From Siniperca chuatsi (taxonomy: Eukaryota > Chordata > Actinopteri > Centrarchiformes > Sinipercidae): 64,000 nt of DNA. Both the position numbers and the translations under genes were made by a program. The notes beneath the pieces were generated by a model. It worked only from the letters and a program-made list of their open reading frames with translations, did no database searches and was not told the origin of the DNA. Shown piece by piece: positions 49,655 to 62,500 of this stretch (the stretch's first letter is position 1; each line of letters opens with the position of its first letter). The stretch lies in the NCBI RefSeq assembly GCF_020085105.1, contig NC_058056.1, forward strand, positions 11,902,929 through 11,966,928, written 5' to 3'.

Positions 49655-50765
49655 AATAATAATAAAACTTTATTTATAGAGCACTTATCAAAACAAAGTA
49701 CAAAGTGCTTCACAACAAGAGAAATAAAATACCACAGTGAATGACGAAATAAAGAAATAAAATACATATAATAAACAAAAGCAATAAAATAAACAATAAA
49801 ATAAACAGCCAGTTCAGGTAAAATCAGGAAATGCTTTCAGATAAAAATGTGTTTTGAGAAGAGACTTAAATGAAGACACTGACTCAGACAACCTAATTTC
49901 TTCGGGCAAGTTGTTCCATAGCCACAGGGCCCTGATAGCAAAAGCTCTGTTTTCATCCTGGACACAGGAACAGACAGGAGTCCCCTCCCCGAAGAGCTCA
50001 AACTACGTGAAGGTTCATAAGGGATTACAAGGTCTAAAATATAGTCTGGAGCCAGGCCATGAAGAGCATGATTGGACAAGCTTGATATGTTGTGACAGGT
50101 TACCACTAGATTTAGTGATGTGTTGGGGCCCAATAACAAGGATTTCAGTTTTATTTCAGTTGAGCTGAAGAAAATTTATCAACATCCAATTTTTTATGTC
50201 AGACAGGCAGTCCTGCAGAGAACTCAGCATACTAAGGTCAGTGGGCTTGACAGGGAGGTACAACTGTGTGTCATCCGCATAACAATGAAAAGAAATCCCA
50301 TCTCTCTGGATTACATCACCCAAAGGAAGCATGTATAAGGAGAACAGTATTGGTCCCAGAATTGAACCTTGAGGCACACCGTACTTGATATGGGAAAAGG
50401 ATGACATGAAGTTATAATGCTGACACAGAATTTCCTATTGGACAGATAAGATGAGAACCAGTCTAGTGCAGTGCCAGATATACCCACCCAGTGCCTCAGT
50501 CTGTCTAAAAGAATGCCATGAACAATTGTGTCAAAGGGAGCACTTAAGTCCAGCAGCACAAGCATTGAACACATGCCTGCGTCTGCATTCATTAAAAGGT
50601 CATTGGTGACTTTGAGAAGGGCTGTCTCAGTGCTGTGGTGTTGACAAAAGCCAGATTGAAACTTTTCAAAAGTATTATTGTTTTCCACAGCAGCAAGAAG
50701 CTGCTTGGATACAAGTTTTTGGAGAATTGGGCGATAGTTATCCAGGAGGGTGGGAACAAGCAATA
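49655..50765 (-). mobile_element. 5'-truncated, decayed LINE (L2/Rex-type)
   Basis: Read on the minus strand: QSGFCQHHSTETALLKVTND, then a LDLSAPFDTIVHGILLDRL block, YLSNRKFCVSI, GVPQGSILGPILFSLYMLPL, the catalytic FHCYADDTQLYLPVK, the C-terminal HGLAPDYILDLVIPYEPSRS, and finally the typical 3' tail ending in AAAGTTTTATTATTATTATT. The pieces are in at least two frames with stops, so it is dead, though YADD is intact. It lies between inafm2 and plcb2. Confidence 0.88.
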
Positions 50766-52406
50766 AAGTGGTAATTGATTACATTTGGAATTTATGAATT
50801 ATGTAATGCTTATCCAATCCACTGATAAACCTGTAAGCGCAACCAACGGCAACTATATCGGATATTTGTTTAATTTTGGATCAGTTTTGACCTCATGCTA
50901 CCTGTTGGTTGGTCCACTTCCAGCACGACATTTCGGCACAGTGGACAGTGCTCAGGAATTGTCATTGCGCATGTCCTCTGGGAAGCTGTTGAGGTGAATG
51001 AATTTTTGAATGGCTAAAAGAAAAGGACATTGTTGTACCTGGCCGTCACAAAACTGTATGTTTCAACCGTGCAGCCAATCCTGCTGCTACAAGTGTGGCT
51101 GTCAGCACAGTAGGTGATATCTACATGTGAGACAAGCAGTCCTCCCACAGGCCCATACACACACACAATCAGGTGTTTATAGGAAGGTTTATTGTTTTCA
51201 TTACCATGTTTTATGATATGGAGATAGGTAGGAGGATGATCAGCTGCAATGTGGGTTTTTCTACCTGTGATACCTATTAGTTAATGTGTGTTGTGCCACC
51301 AGGCCCCTTATACCGTTTAACAAAAAGAAATCAGCATCTTAAATGAACTGAGTCTGGGGTGGTTTTCCAAACGTCCCTCCTGTGGTCCCTGACTGGCTGA
51401 ATGTTTGCATTAGATATTGCACGGTCTTGTGGTTTATTTGAGTGATATCCAAATGACCGGGAATCTATTGTTGAGACAGCAGTCAGTCCTCCCTCGAGTA
51501 ATAAATTACAATATATTATGACCCTGGACAGGTGGTTGTGGCATAATCTAATAAAATAATAAGCTGATGAGTAAATTAATTCCAGGTGTTTGCTGTTAAT
51601 GTAAATGATACTGTGTGTGGAGCTGCAAGAAGACATTTATTTACATTGAACAAGGAAATAATCAAATAAGGTAAATGAGCATGCCTGCCCTTAGACTGCT
51701 ACCATTTCTAGTGTAATTGTTTCAATGTTTTACTTTGCAGCCATAAACAAAAATCAAAATGCTGACAGGAAATGACAACTCAAGATAACTGTGTGAAAAG
51801 CAGCTGTGAAAATCACTTATTAAAGCATCAGTTCACCCAAACTACAAGAAAAACATTTTCTCACTTATCTCTAGTGGTGTCCAGCCATGCAGATACTTTT
51901 GAATGTATTTGCCAGGTTGTGAGATATCCATGTGTGAGATTTCTGCCTCCACAAAAATCCTTTCACCTCCCTTTTCTTGGGGTTGCTGCAGAAATATTAC
52001 ACATAGATAGCTTACAACCTGGGCAAATACAATTAAAGCTATAAAATATGTTTCCTTTTTGTAATTTTAATATCAGCGTGAAACCAGTGTTTTTCAAATA
52101 CTGTCTGCTCAATCTAGAGTTTTGATTCAGGGTAGCTAGTGTTGTAGTCGTCAACACTTGAAAGCAGCACTTTCACCTTTAGTCAACTTGTTTTGTTTTT
52201 TGTCAACCTCATTTGCAATGCATATTTCTCGGGGTGTGTCCTGAGTACAATCAGAGTTGATGCACTAACCTCCATTTTAGTGTATCTATTGGATAAAGAT
52301 GTTGGGATAAGCTAGTCAATGGTTATGGCCATGGTGTGCCCGCAGATAGTGGATATATTTCAGTTATAGCATTAAACTGTAACAAAAGTAACCCTAGAAG
52401 GACAAA
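50766..52406. other. Intergenic region upstream of plcb2, with a dispersed repeat at 51820-52010
   Basis: No gene was recognised. The stretch from TTAAAGCATCAGTTCACCCA to TCTTGGGGTTGCTGCAGAA (about 51820-51995) is a common kind of fish interspersed repeat. The plcb2 promoter must lie near the right end; no TATA box was identified. Confidence 0.4.
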
Positions 52407-53260
52407 ATGAATAAGAAAAGACACTTTCTGGAACCTCCAGAGGTCAAGGACTACCTGGTCAAAGGAGAAAGATTTACCAAGTGGTCAGAGGTGAGTGAAT
52501 ATTTCAAGAAAATCTGTATTATTAAATACCAGCTAAAAGGAAATATTAGTACATATGCAGATTAAATCTGTGCAGCTCTAACAGTAAGTTTATATTTTTC
52601 ATTATTTGATGAGCAACATGGGACTTTCATTTGAATCCCACTATTTTAATCACTGATGTTGAATGAATGAACTGTTCTCGAAAATATAGGTAGTCCTACA
52701 GCATAAATTACCTAATTTAACATCCACACATTATCATTGAGCACCTCTGTTTCAGAGGCAATAAATGTTCAAAACGCGTGAATGCTAATTCCTTTGTCTC
52801 CATCAAGGACTCCACAAAGACTGTTCCTGTCACCATGAAGATGGATCCGAAAGGTTTTTATGTCTACTGGATCAACCAAAGCAAGGTAATCAATATTTAG
52901 AGTCTGGAAAAAAAAAGCCCTTGCACGATATGTCATAGGTGTGGGGAAGTGTTGACTCCCATTCAGTGGCTAATAAAAATTAAATGGCTTTTTGTGCATC
53001 AGACAAACACAACCCGACAGATTAAAACATACAGCATCAAATAGAGGTGGTCATGTTTCAGTGACTCACATCCAGAGTCTGTGTAATGTACGTGTGATTA
53101 GGATCTGCCAAAGCTGTGGGATAGCTAAGAGCTGCACTGCACCTTCCGGTCCCAGCAGCTTATGGAGATTATTGATTGCTGCTGATGTGGGCCCACCATC
53201 CTTCTGCACTGTGCAGCTGAACTGTGATGCACTCCATGGAGATCTGTCTTTGCTGCTTCA

Positions 53261-53292
<32 letters not shown>

Positions 53293-56200
53293 ATTGAAGC
53301 ACCTTCTGGTTTTCACCACATCACAAAACCAGTGAAGCCTACATCAAATGTGTGCCTCATGTGTCTGTGTTCAATCATGCTGGCATGCTGTTGCTGGCTT
53401 TAAAGTGTTCATGTGAATTTCAGATGAAAAAGCATCACAACTGCTTCCTATGTGATGTTTCAAGACATTGCAGTCAAATATCCTTCACACAAACAAAGTA
53501 AATCTCATAGTTGTTGCACCAAAGAATGACTTGTATCTGAATCCATATTTGGACCAGTGCCTACATGTTGAATTCAGTATTGGAGATGATTCTCTGCTTC
53601 TTGTTTCTAGGAGACAACGTTTCTGGATGTTGCCACCATCAGAGATACCAGAACAGGAAAATATGCAAAACTTCCCAAAGTGAGTACAGTATTATTATTT
53701 AATGTAGTAACCTTCTCTCTGATCCAATTAAGTCAAACTTGTGTGTTCATTATATGAGAATCTCTGCAGACATGCAAATAGGGTGTCAAGCCCTTAGTTT
53801 GCCCATCAATATGAGAGGCATATTTGCATTGCAAAAATGGCAATGGACGCATGGGCCCAGGCTGCTCAACCACTACAGAGACAAACAGATGCACGCATAC
53901 ACAAACAAACATATACACACACTGAGTCATGGTCTTGAAATTTCTGTGAGTGAGCTTGTGTGTTTGTTTATTCTGAGTCAAAATCTGACAGTTGTAGTTC
54001 TTTTCCACTTCCTCGCTGGCCTCCACAGAGAGTTGTAGTATGCAGCCATCGTCATCCCTCACTGAGGGTTCAGAGGTGAAATCTGAAATCTGTTTCCCCT
54101 CAGGGAAAGCACAGAGCTATGCATCATCCCGGTTGGGGTGCCATTGGAAGCACATCTTCCTCTTGGACCTCTAAGGGGTTTTGGGAAAGTGGCTCCAGTG
54201 CTGACGTTAACTCTGCACTTCTGTAGCACAGAAGTGATTGAATGCAGGGTACAGCAGACACAGGAAGGTAGTACCTAAAACATTGGTCTTCTTGCTGCTG
54301 TTTGTTTTGTATATGAACTTACGTGTGTGTGTGTGTGTGAGTGAGTGTATATGTCTCAGTGTGTATGTGCATATATTTGCATGTCTTGGTCAGCAAATTT
54401 GCCTGTGTTGAACAAGCTCCCAGAGAACAAGTGCCGCAGACATGATTTTACATCTTTAAGCAAACACTGGGTGAACTGATGAAAAATAATCAGCTTAAAA
54501 ATGGCACCATAATATTTTGAGCCAACAAGATTTAATTGGCTATGAAATATATCTTCTCTCTCTTTTTGCCTTTCACAGCACCCCAAGGTTCGCAACGTGT
54601 TCAACCTAGACTTCCCAGACAGCAACCATCTCGCCAAAACTCTGACCATTGTCTCAGGTCCAGACACAGTGAACCTGACCTATCATAACTTCTTTGCCGC
54701 AAAGGAGAAAGCGACACAGGTAATAAGCCACTGTATACACTGACTGTGTGTTTCTGGCACTGTCTCCTTCCTCTAGCTGTTTACAATCCTTCCTTTCTGT
54801 CACTGATCACCTCTGATTGTTCAAACACAGCCGCAGGCCATTCTTTCCCCCAGTAAGGTGCCCCCTCTCTCCCTTTTAGTCTTTAAATAGACTTTATGAC
54901 TCCAATATTTAGATTTAATCAACTGTAATGAAATCACAATTGTGCTTTGTTCAAACGCAACATGCACTACTCTCATTTCCTGAGGTACCATTATATTAAT
55001 GCCCTCTAGTGGTGAGTTTGGGTCCATTTTAAATCTTTTATAATGGTTTTAGGGGTAATGACATTTTAAGCACAGTTCATGTTGACATTGAATGTAATAT
55101 CCCTGTATTTGTAATTAAATGCACATCAGAACTGGGCAAATGACATTCTTGCAATTGCCTACAACGCTGCCAGAAACAATGCATGCAGATACGTCTTCCT
55201 GGAGAAAATGTAAGTGAACATCAGCTTGTATTGTTGCTGAGTGAATACAGTACTATTTAATTTCCCCATGTATAACACAGTATTGGACTATAAGCCTTTA
55301 TGTTCAATCTTAGATACGTCCGCATTTCTCTTCACACCAACAAGGACGGCAAGATCCCAGTGAAACAGTAGGTTACAGTACAACCATCTGAGGGTTTAGG
55401 ATGGCACACAGTGGTTAGTTTGTACAGAAGATTTCCATATTTCCTACTCAATGTTTCACTGTGTTTTTCTCAGTATTTACAAGATGTTCCCTGCGGATAA
55501 GAAGAGGGTGGAAAGTGCCTTAGCATCAGCACACCTCCCTAAAGGAAAGGTTAGAAAATGTAGACATTTTGGTGGGTTGGTTGTCTATTTTTCAAGATTT
55601 TTTACTGCAGTTTTTGTCCCCTCTCCCCATAATGTCCTGGCATTTGTTGTGATTCTTGACTGTTATTTCAGCATATAATATGGTACCCAGACTCCTGCAT
55701 AATTACTGTAAGATTACACCTTTTGGGATTTTGGTTTTGATATTTTTTTTAATAATGACATACATGTTTTTACATTTCAGCATGACACTATGAAGCCTGA
55801 TGTCTTTACTGAGTCTGCCTTTAAAGCCTTTCTGACAAATCTCTGCCCTCGGCCAGAGATCTACGAGATCTTCACTTCTTAGTGAGTCAGCCTCTTCTGT
55901 GCTTCACTGATCATCTACTGATATGACTGAATAATCCTCAGTTTATCATTTTATATCCTGTAGTTCTTCCAAATACACACCTACTTATGCTCAAATCACA
56001 TATCATTATTCTTATATTTTGTTATTTTATTGCTTTTACCTTTTTGAGACTTCCACAAATGTTTTCTTTTTTATGATTATCTTTGCGATTATTATTTTGC
56101 TCTTTGAAAACTCTTTCATCTGGAATCTAAATAAAAACTATGCTAATTTTGTATCTACTGTTATGAAGCCAGAAACATTCTTCTTTACATATTCTAAATT

Positions 56201-56544
56201 TGTATCACAAAGCCAGAAACTGAGCCTGATGTTAATTATATTATGCCGGCCTTATGCTTGGCTAGTCTCAGCCTCCAATTCGTGCATTAGCTACCTGGCA
56301 TGGGCTCAGGTGGCTGGTAGTGGGCCGTGAGCAACATTACGTGCAGCGCTGATGTGATTGTCATGCCTCACTGTGCACTCCAGCTCCAACAAACCCATCA
56401 TGACAAAGGAAAATTTCACCAAGTTCCTCAACGAGAAACAGAGGGACTCCCGGCTCAACGAGGAGCTGTTTCCACGTCTGCGACAGGACCAGATCAAGGC
56501 TCTGATTGACAAATATGAACCCTGCTCCTCTAATTCAAACAGAA
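52407..56544 (+). CDS. plcb2: plcb2 exons 1-9: PH domain and EF hands
   Basis: Exons: 52407-52490, 52808-52885, 53611-53679, 54579-54719, 55130-55209, 55314-55367, 55474-55549, 55781-55881, 56384-56544. The PH domain covers roughly residues 10-140 ([47 protein letters not shown]). The EF-hand region follows ([27 protein letters not shown]-like [43 protein letters not shown]). All introns have GT-AG ends and phases fit. Confidence 0.92.
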
Positions 56545-59500
56545 GTGAGTTAATTGATAATAGGTTTATTATATGGAGGACTTACAGGCTGTTGTATTTT
56601 TGTTTTAAATACTTCAATATGTCTTTCTTGTTCATCTGCAGGTCTGATTTCCCCAGAAGGTCTCTTATTCTTCCTGATGGGGCCAGAGACATCAGTTGTC
56701 ATTCAGGACAGACTGGCCAACTGTCAGGACATGACCCAACCCATACCCCACTACTTCATCAAGTCCTCCCACAACACGTACCTGACAGGTCACATAAACT
56801 ACTTTCATTTTAGCTCATAAATTCTCATACCTGATCAACCCAATATCTGAGGATCATTTAGGTGGGGGAGGGGTTTCTGAGTCTTTCTGTCGGTCACCCT
56901 GCAGCTGGTCAGTTCTCTGGCATGTCCTCTCCGGAGATGTACCGTCAGTGTCTGCTGTCTGGCTGCCGCTGTCTGGAGCTGGACTGTTGGAAGGGCAAAC
57001 CTCCAGAGGAAGAGCCCATCATTACCCACGGCTTCACCATGACAACTGAGATCCTCTTCAAGGTTGTTACACATTGTTTTGGGCACGCATTCAGTGGGGT
57101 CTCATACACTAAGTTTCACATTCCACTCTAACATTTTACATATTGACATTTTTGTTCCCTTTTATATATTAGCCTAGGTCTTGCATCTAATAATGTAGGC
57201 TATTTGTAACAAATACAAATACGTTACTCGGATATGAACAGATAATGTGGCCTGAACAGATATGAACAACATCCACATTTTTGCAGTAATATTTGTGATA
57301 TTTTTACCTTGTGAACAGATAGTAAAACCTTGCATATCACACCTCGCTCAACCTGACAGTAGACGGGAAGCTGAAGAACTTAAGTTAGGGACAGTCTCAA
57401 AAGTGCGTGCCAAAAGGGCAAGACAGCTTTTCAGATTTTTGTCATTAGCTTTCACTTTTTTTCCATTGATACTTCAAACCAACTTTATTTTTGTCTGGAC
57501 ATCCTCTCATTGCATTGCACATCTTTCTTTAAAATAAAAATATGCAATATACAATGTATCCCAGTTAGCTATTATGGCCCGTTTTTGTCTACACTTTTTT
57601 CAAATTTAATTGTACACTCTTCTTCAGACCAACTTTAGATTCATCTGGACCTCCTCCCATTATATCCACAACCCCCACTTTTTATGACAAATCATGCAAT
57701 ATGGCCATTCAGACTATAAACAATTACACGTTTTATTTAGACTCACTTTAGACTTACTTTTAAATTTGAAATTAGAAGACAGGGTACAAATACAAATCAT
57801 GCTTTATTATTTGATTAATTTAGGTACATGGTTAACATATTATTGTATATATTGTAGACAGCTAAACTTATACATTTACCTATGAGCAGCAGAAATGGAA
57901 GTAGAAAACAATTAACCCAGAAAAGGAAGCAGTATAGACGATTCATAACAACCTTTGGTAAGTGTAAGCCCAACCCACTTCTAGTGAGTATTTCCTTGAA
58001 GTATAAGTAAATCTTGGACCTTTTCTAGTAAATGGCCAACCTCTTAGTTTCCTGTGAGCATAGTTTGCATTGTTTCAAAATGACATCTTGTATACAGCAG
58101 AAGGTGAGAAGCTGTTCATGCAGATCAAAGAGTGCAGCAATGTGTCATATATATTATTATATGCCTATAAATTCACTGATTACCTTTGATTTACGCCCAT
58201 GTGCACATTAAAGAGCAAGAGTGTGAAGACTTAAAAGTACACTGTAACACACAAACACACACGTACACGTACACACACATGGGCAGGCACCCCTGTCATC
58301 CTCTCGCACTCAACACTTCCATTTAAGGGCAGACGGAGCTCCACAGTCCCAGAGGCCCAGACACAACACCACACTTTAGTTTACCATCAGCCTCTGAATG
58401 TGATAGGTTTGGAGCTGACCTCAGGGCCTCTGCAAAGAAGCAATAGTTCTGCAGTTTGTCATGTTGTCTCTCTTCATGTTTTGGGAGAATAGTCATGATT
58501 GACCCAGTCTGTTGGTCTCATGCTTTTGTGTGATTTTCACAATTTTATTCTATTTGTACCTATGTTTTCTGCTGTTTGCTGCTGTGTCAGCTTATTTTCT
58601 GTAGCTCTCTTGCCATTTGTATCTCAGTAATCTGAATCTAATTCAAATAAACGTCTACTTAAATGCATAAAAAACTAAAAATGCCTGTCTCTTTTTGATG
58701 TGTGACAGGATGTGATTGAGGCCATTGCTGAGAGCGCCTTCAAGACCTCACAATATCCTATTATCCTCTCATTCGAGAACCACGTTGACTCGTAAGACCT
58801 GAGCTTTTCCATGACCTCATGCCATGTAATGTTATTAACACAATGTAATAATGTTCTGATGCCATTATCCCAAATGGAATATTGATAGAACATATTGAGG
58901 AAGTAATTTAGCTGTTCGTTCTGGCAGTAACAGCAGACTGTAACTTGTTACTCTGCTTTATTCCAGGGTGAAACAGCAGGAGAAGATGGCCAACTACTGC
59001 AAAACCATATTTGGTGATGCCCTGCTAACAGAGCCTCTGGACAAATACCCTGTGAGTACACTGCTGCAACACAGCTCGCTGTCAAAATAATAGTTAGATT
59101 AGAAGTTTATATATTGGGTATTTGTTAAACAGAACACTTTCTCTGATAAATTAGATAAAGGACTATCTTGTTATACTGTGTGACTCAGCTGAGTTCTGCA
59201 GTCTAACCGCATTAGCATAAAGGCAATAAATGGCAAAGTTTTTCAAAGTTTCATGTTTGTTCTCTTTCTTGGCTCTGCTAGACATGACCCTCTTAGGCTC
59301 CTGTACCCATCCAACTCATTTATATCAACAGCCAACGTCTGTTTACCTCCTCTTAGCTGTGTGTGTTGTGTGGAGGGGTGTACGTGTGTTTGTATTACTA
59401 AGGCAAAGAGACAACATGTTTAATATCAGGGCCGTAGCCAGGTTTTTAGAAAAGCTGAGATCCTGACTTAAAGTTCTCCCAACCCCAGCCCCCTAAGACA

Positions 59501-62500
59501 TTTTTGGTTAGAAATCAAAAAGTCTGTAAATTTTATCTTCTGACATGACTTTTAAGGCTCCTTCCACACCAGCAGGAATATAATTCTGCAAAATAAATAG
59601 TAAATGCCTTAATATGATGATTGATTTATTTGCGCCTAAAAACAGTTGAACTAGTTTAAAGATATATGTTTTTGATCCTGCGCCCCCTTCAATGAGACCT
59701 TTTGGTGTACAAGAGCTTTGTCTAAATTGTTACCTGTAAAGGTAATGAGAAAATTCAGAATTAACCTTAACAAACTACCATGTGTGTAATTGTATAATGT
59801 TTGACATTTTGGGAAATGTGCTTATTCGCTTTCTTGCTGAGAGTGAGATGAGAACATGACACCACTCTAATGACCGTGTGGTAAATATGAGGCTACAGTT
59901 AACAGTTGGTTAGCTTATCTTAGCTTAGCATAGCATAAAGACTGGAAACAGTTTTGTCACTGTTTACCCCACGTTAGTTTTAGGTTTCTTTCTGTTTATT
60001 TGTGACATCCAGCTGAAGCCGGGCCAGCAGATCCCCAGCCCATCTGAGCTCATGGGTAAGATCCTCATCAAGAACAAGAAGGGCAGCCATGAAACGTCGA
60101 CCCAGACTAAAAAAACCAGCACAGCAGCTACTGAGCAGACCAAAACCACAGCTGCACCCACCCAGGACCCAAACACCGTTTCCCAGGATCCTGCCAACCC
60201 AGCACCTGGCACCCAGGAGAACCAAGGTGGACTCGATAAACCTCAAGCCAAATCAGATTACGTTCCTAAAACAGGCCTGTTTAGTTATTTTTAGCTGTCA
60301 GTGACATTTTGTTTACATGTTTAACCAGAGGGGGACGCAGCTGTGGAGGACAATGAGGAGCAAGAGGAGACAGAGGAACAGGATGAGGAGAAAATGAAGA
60401 CATCAGATGAGGTAGAGTATGCGGTTGTGATGACAGTTTTATTGCTTCACATAATCCATGTCCAGCTAAATCAGTTCAAGCATCCGTTAACTTCCTGTCA
60501 ATCCCCCACAGGGCACAGCTGGACAAGAAGTAACAGCGTATGAGGCAATGTCATCCCTGGTCAACTACATCCAGCCCAACAAATTCATCTCTTTTGACAA
60601 TGCCAGAAGTATGTCTTCGCTTCTTACATTTAACACAAACTCAGACAAAAGATATAAAATATTTCAACACAAACTTTATAAGAAAACCACAGGTAAACAA
60701 ATCAAAGTCAGTGTGAGTTATGCAATTCTTCCTCCCATTCTTTTCTTCCTTCACAGAGAAAAACAAGAGTTATGTCATCTCATCTTTTGTGGAGACTAAA
60801 GGGGAGACAATGATTGCCAAGACTGCTGTTGAATTTGTCGAGTATCCTTTAAGAGTGCTGCAGATGTTGTCATGCTCCAAAACATGGCAATCAGTGTTAA
60901 ATGGGCTGGATTTGATTAAAAAAATCACACAAAATTAGACCAAAATATGTTTCTTTATGCTGTCATAGGAGTATCCTGGTTCACATACAAATGCAGAGAT
61001 ATAAAAGTGCGCTTTCTAAACCATCTTTCTCAGATACAATAAGAGGCAGATGAGCAGGATTTACCCCAAAGGAACAAGAATGGACTCATCCAATTACAGC
61101 CCCCAACCTTTTTGGAATGTAGGCTGCCAGATGGTGGCGCTCAACTACCAGACAATGGGTATAAATGGACACACAATGCACTGATAACCACTTAAAATGT
61201 CATAAATGTGTTGCACTACATGAGAGGATGTAACCATTCACTGTTTTTCTTTTAATCACTGCTTGAGTCTGACATGTTTAAAACGTCATATTGTTATACA
61301 TAAACCTGAGCTTCTGTTTTTCACCACAGCAGGTCAGTGTTGCACCTCTTTGTTCTGCACAGGCCTCTGCTGTGTTTGCATCCCAAATGCTCACTGCTCC
61401 TCTTTGTGCAGAAGAGAGGGAGCATGAATGGGCTGTTTGTGTCTGTTTTCAGATTTCCCCATGCAGCTTAACATGGCTCTGTTTGAATTCAACGGCAGAA
61501 CGGGCTACCTACTCAAGCATGATGTTCTGCGTCGCAGTGACAAGAAGTTTGACCCTTTCTGTGACAGGATTGACACCGTTGTGGCAAGCACATTGACCAT
61601 AAAGGCAGGTTCACTACCTTGTTTATTATTATGCTTCTCTCACTTGAACCATCCCTGTGATCGTGGAAGGTATAGGGATGCCAGTATCTGTGCATACTAA
61701 GTGCAAAAAGAAAACTTTAAAAAGGTGAAAATAATGAGTTTAAAGCTGCAGGTAAAACTTTTCACACACTAAAGCTGCATCATTTATGTATAGCTGACAG
61801 CTGTTTTTACTATTCTAAATTGAGAAATAAATTAGACTCAATAGCCTTGGGAAGTCTGTGTGTGCGTGCATGTATGTGTAGCCATGTTTGCTTGGTTTTC
61901 CCTCAAGTTTAGATGCATAGTCCGTAATAATACAAGCTTCCTGCTGAGACTGATTGACAGACATGGTTCCTGGTATTCAGCACATTCTGCATGAGTGAAA
62001 ACCTGAGCTCTATTCGTATCCAATGTGAACTGGAACATGGGTCCACACACCACACATCCATACTGTTAACCATTTCATACATGTACGTCCTCAAATCTTA
62101 TTCACCTGTCTCACTAGATCTACTCGGGTCAGTTTCTGTCTGACAAGAATGTGAAAACAGGAGTTGAGGTGGAGGTGATTGGGCTGCCAGGAGACCCCAA
62201 GAAGAAATATCGCACTAAGTGGTCCACCATGCCCAACGCCATTAACCCCGTGTGGAATGAGGAGCCCTTTGTTTTTGAGAAGGTGTGTGTCAGTAGAAAA
62301 AACATGTTCAATATATGTACGAGTGAATATGTTTCTGTGCGCTAAGCCATTATAACCCACTGTGTTGCTGCAGCTGTTGGTCTTTATATATTTGTTTTTG
62401 TTATGATGGATAGATTCTGCTCCCAGAAATGGCCTCTCTAAGAATTGTAGTCCATGAAGAGAACGGTAAATTCGTGGGACACAGGATCATCCCACTAGAT

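Noticed and set aside
54061-54290. Possible extra plcb2 exon between exons 3 and 4
   Set aside because: The frame from exon 3 continues correctly into 54579, matching the family; the segment has no PLC similarity.
57063-58708. Alternative plcb2 exons or early polyadenylation in intron 11
   Set aside because: Only an AATAAA at about 58647 was seen; no exon with family similarity.
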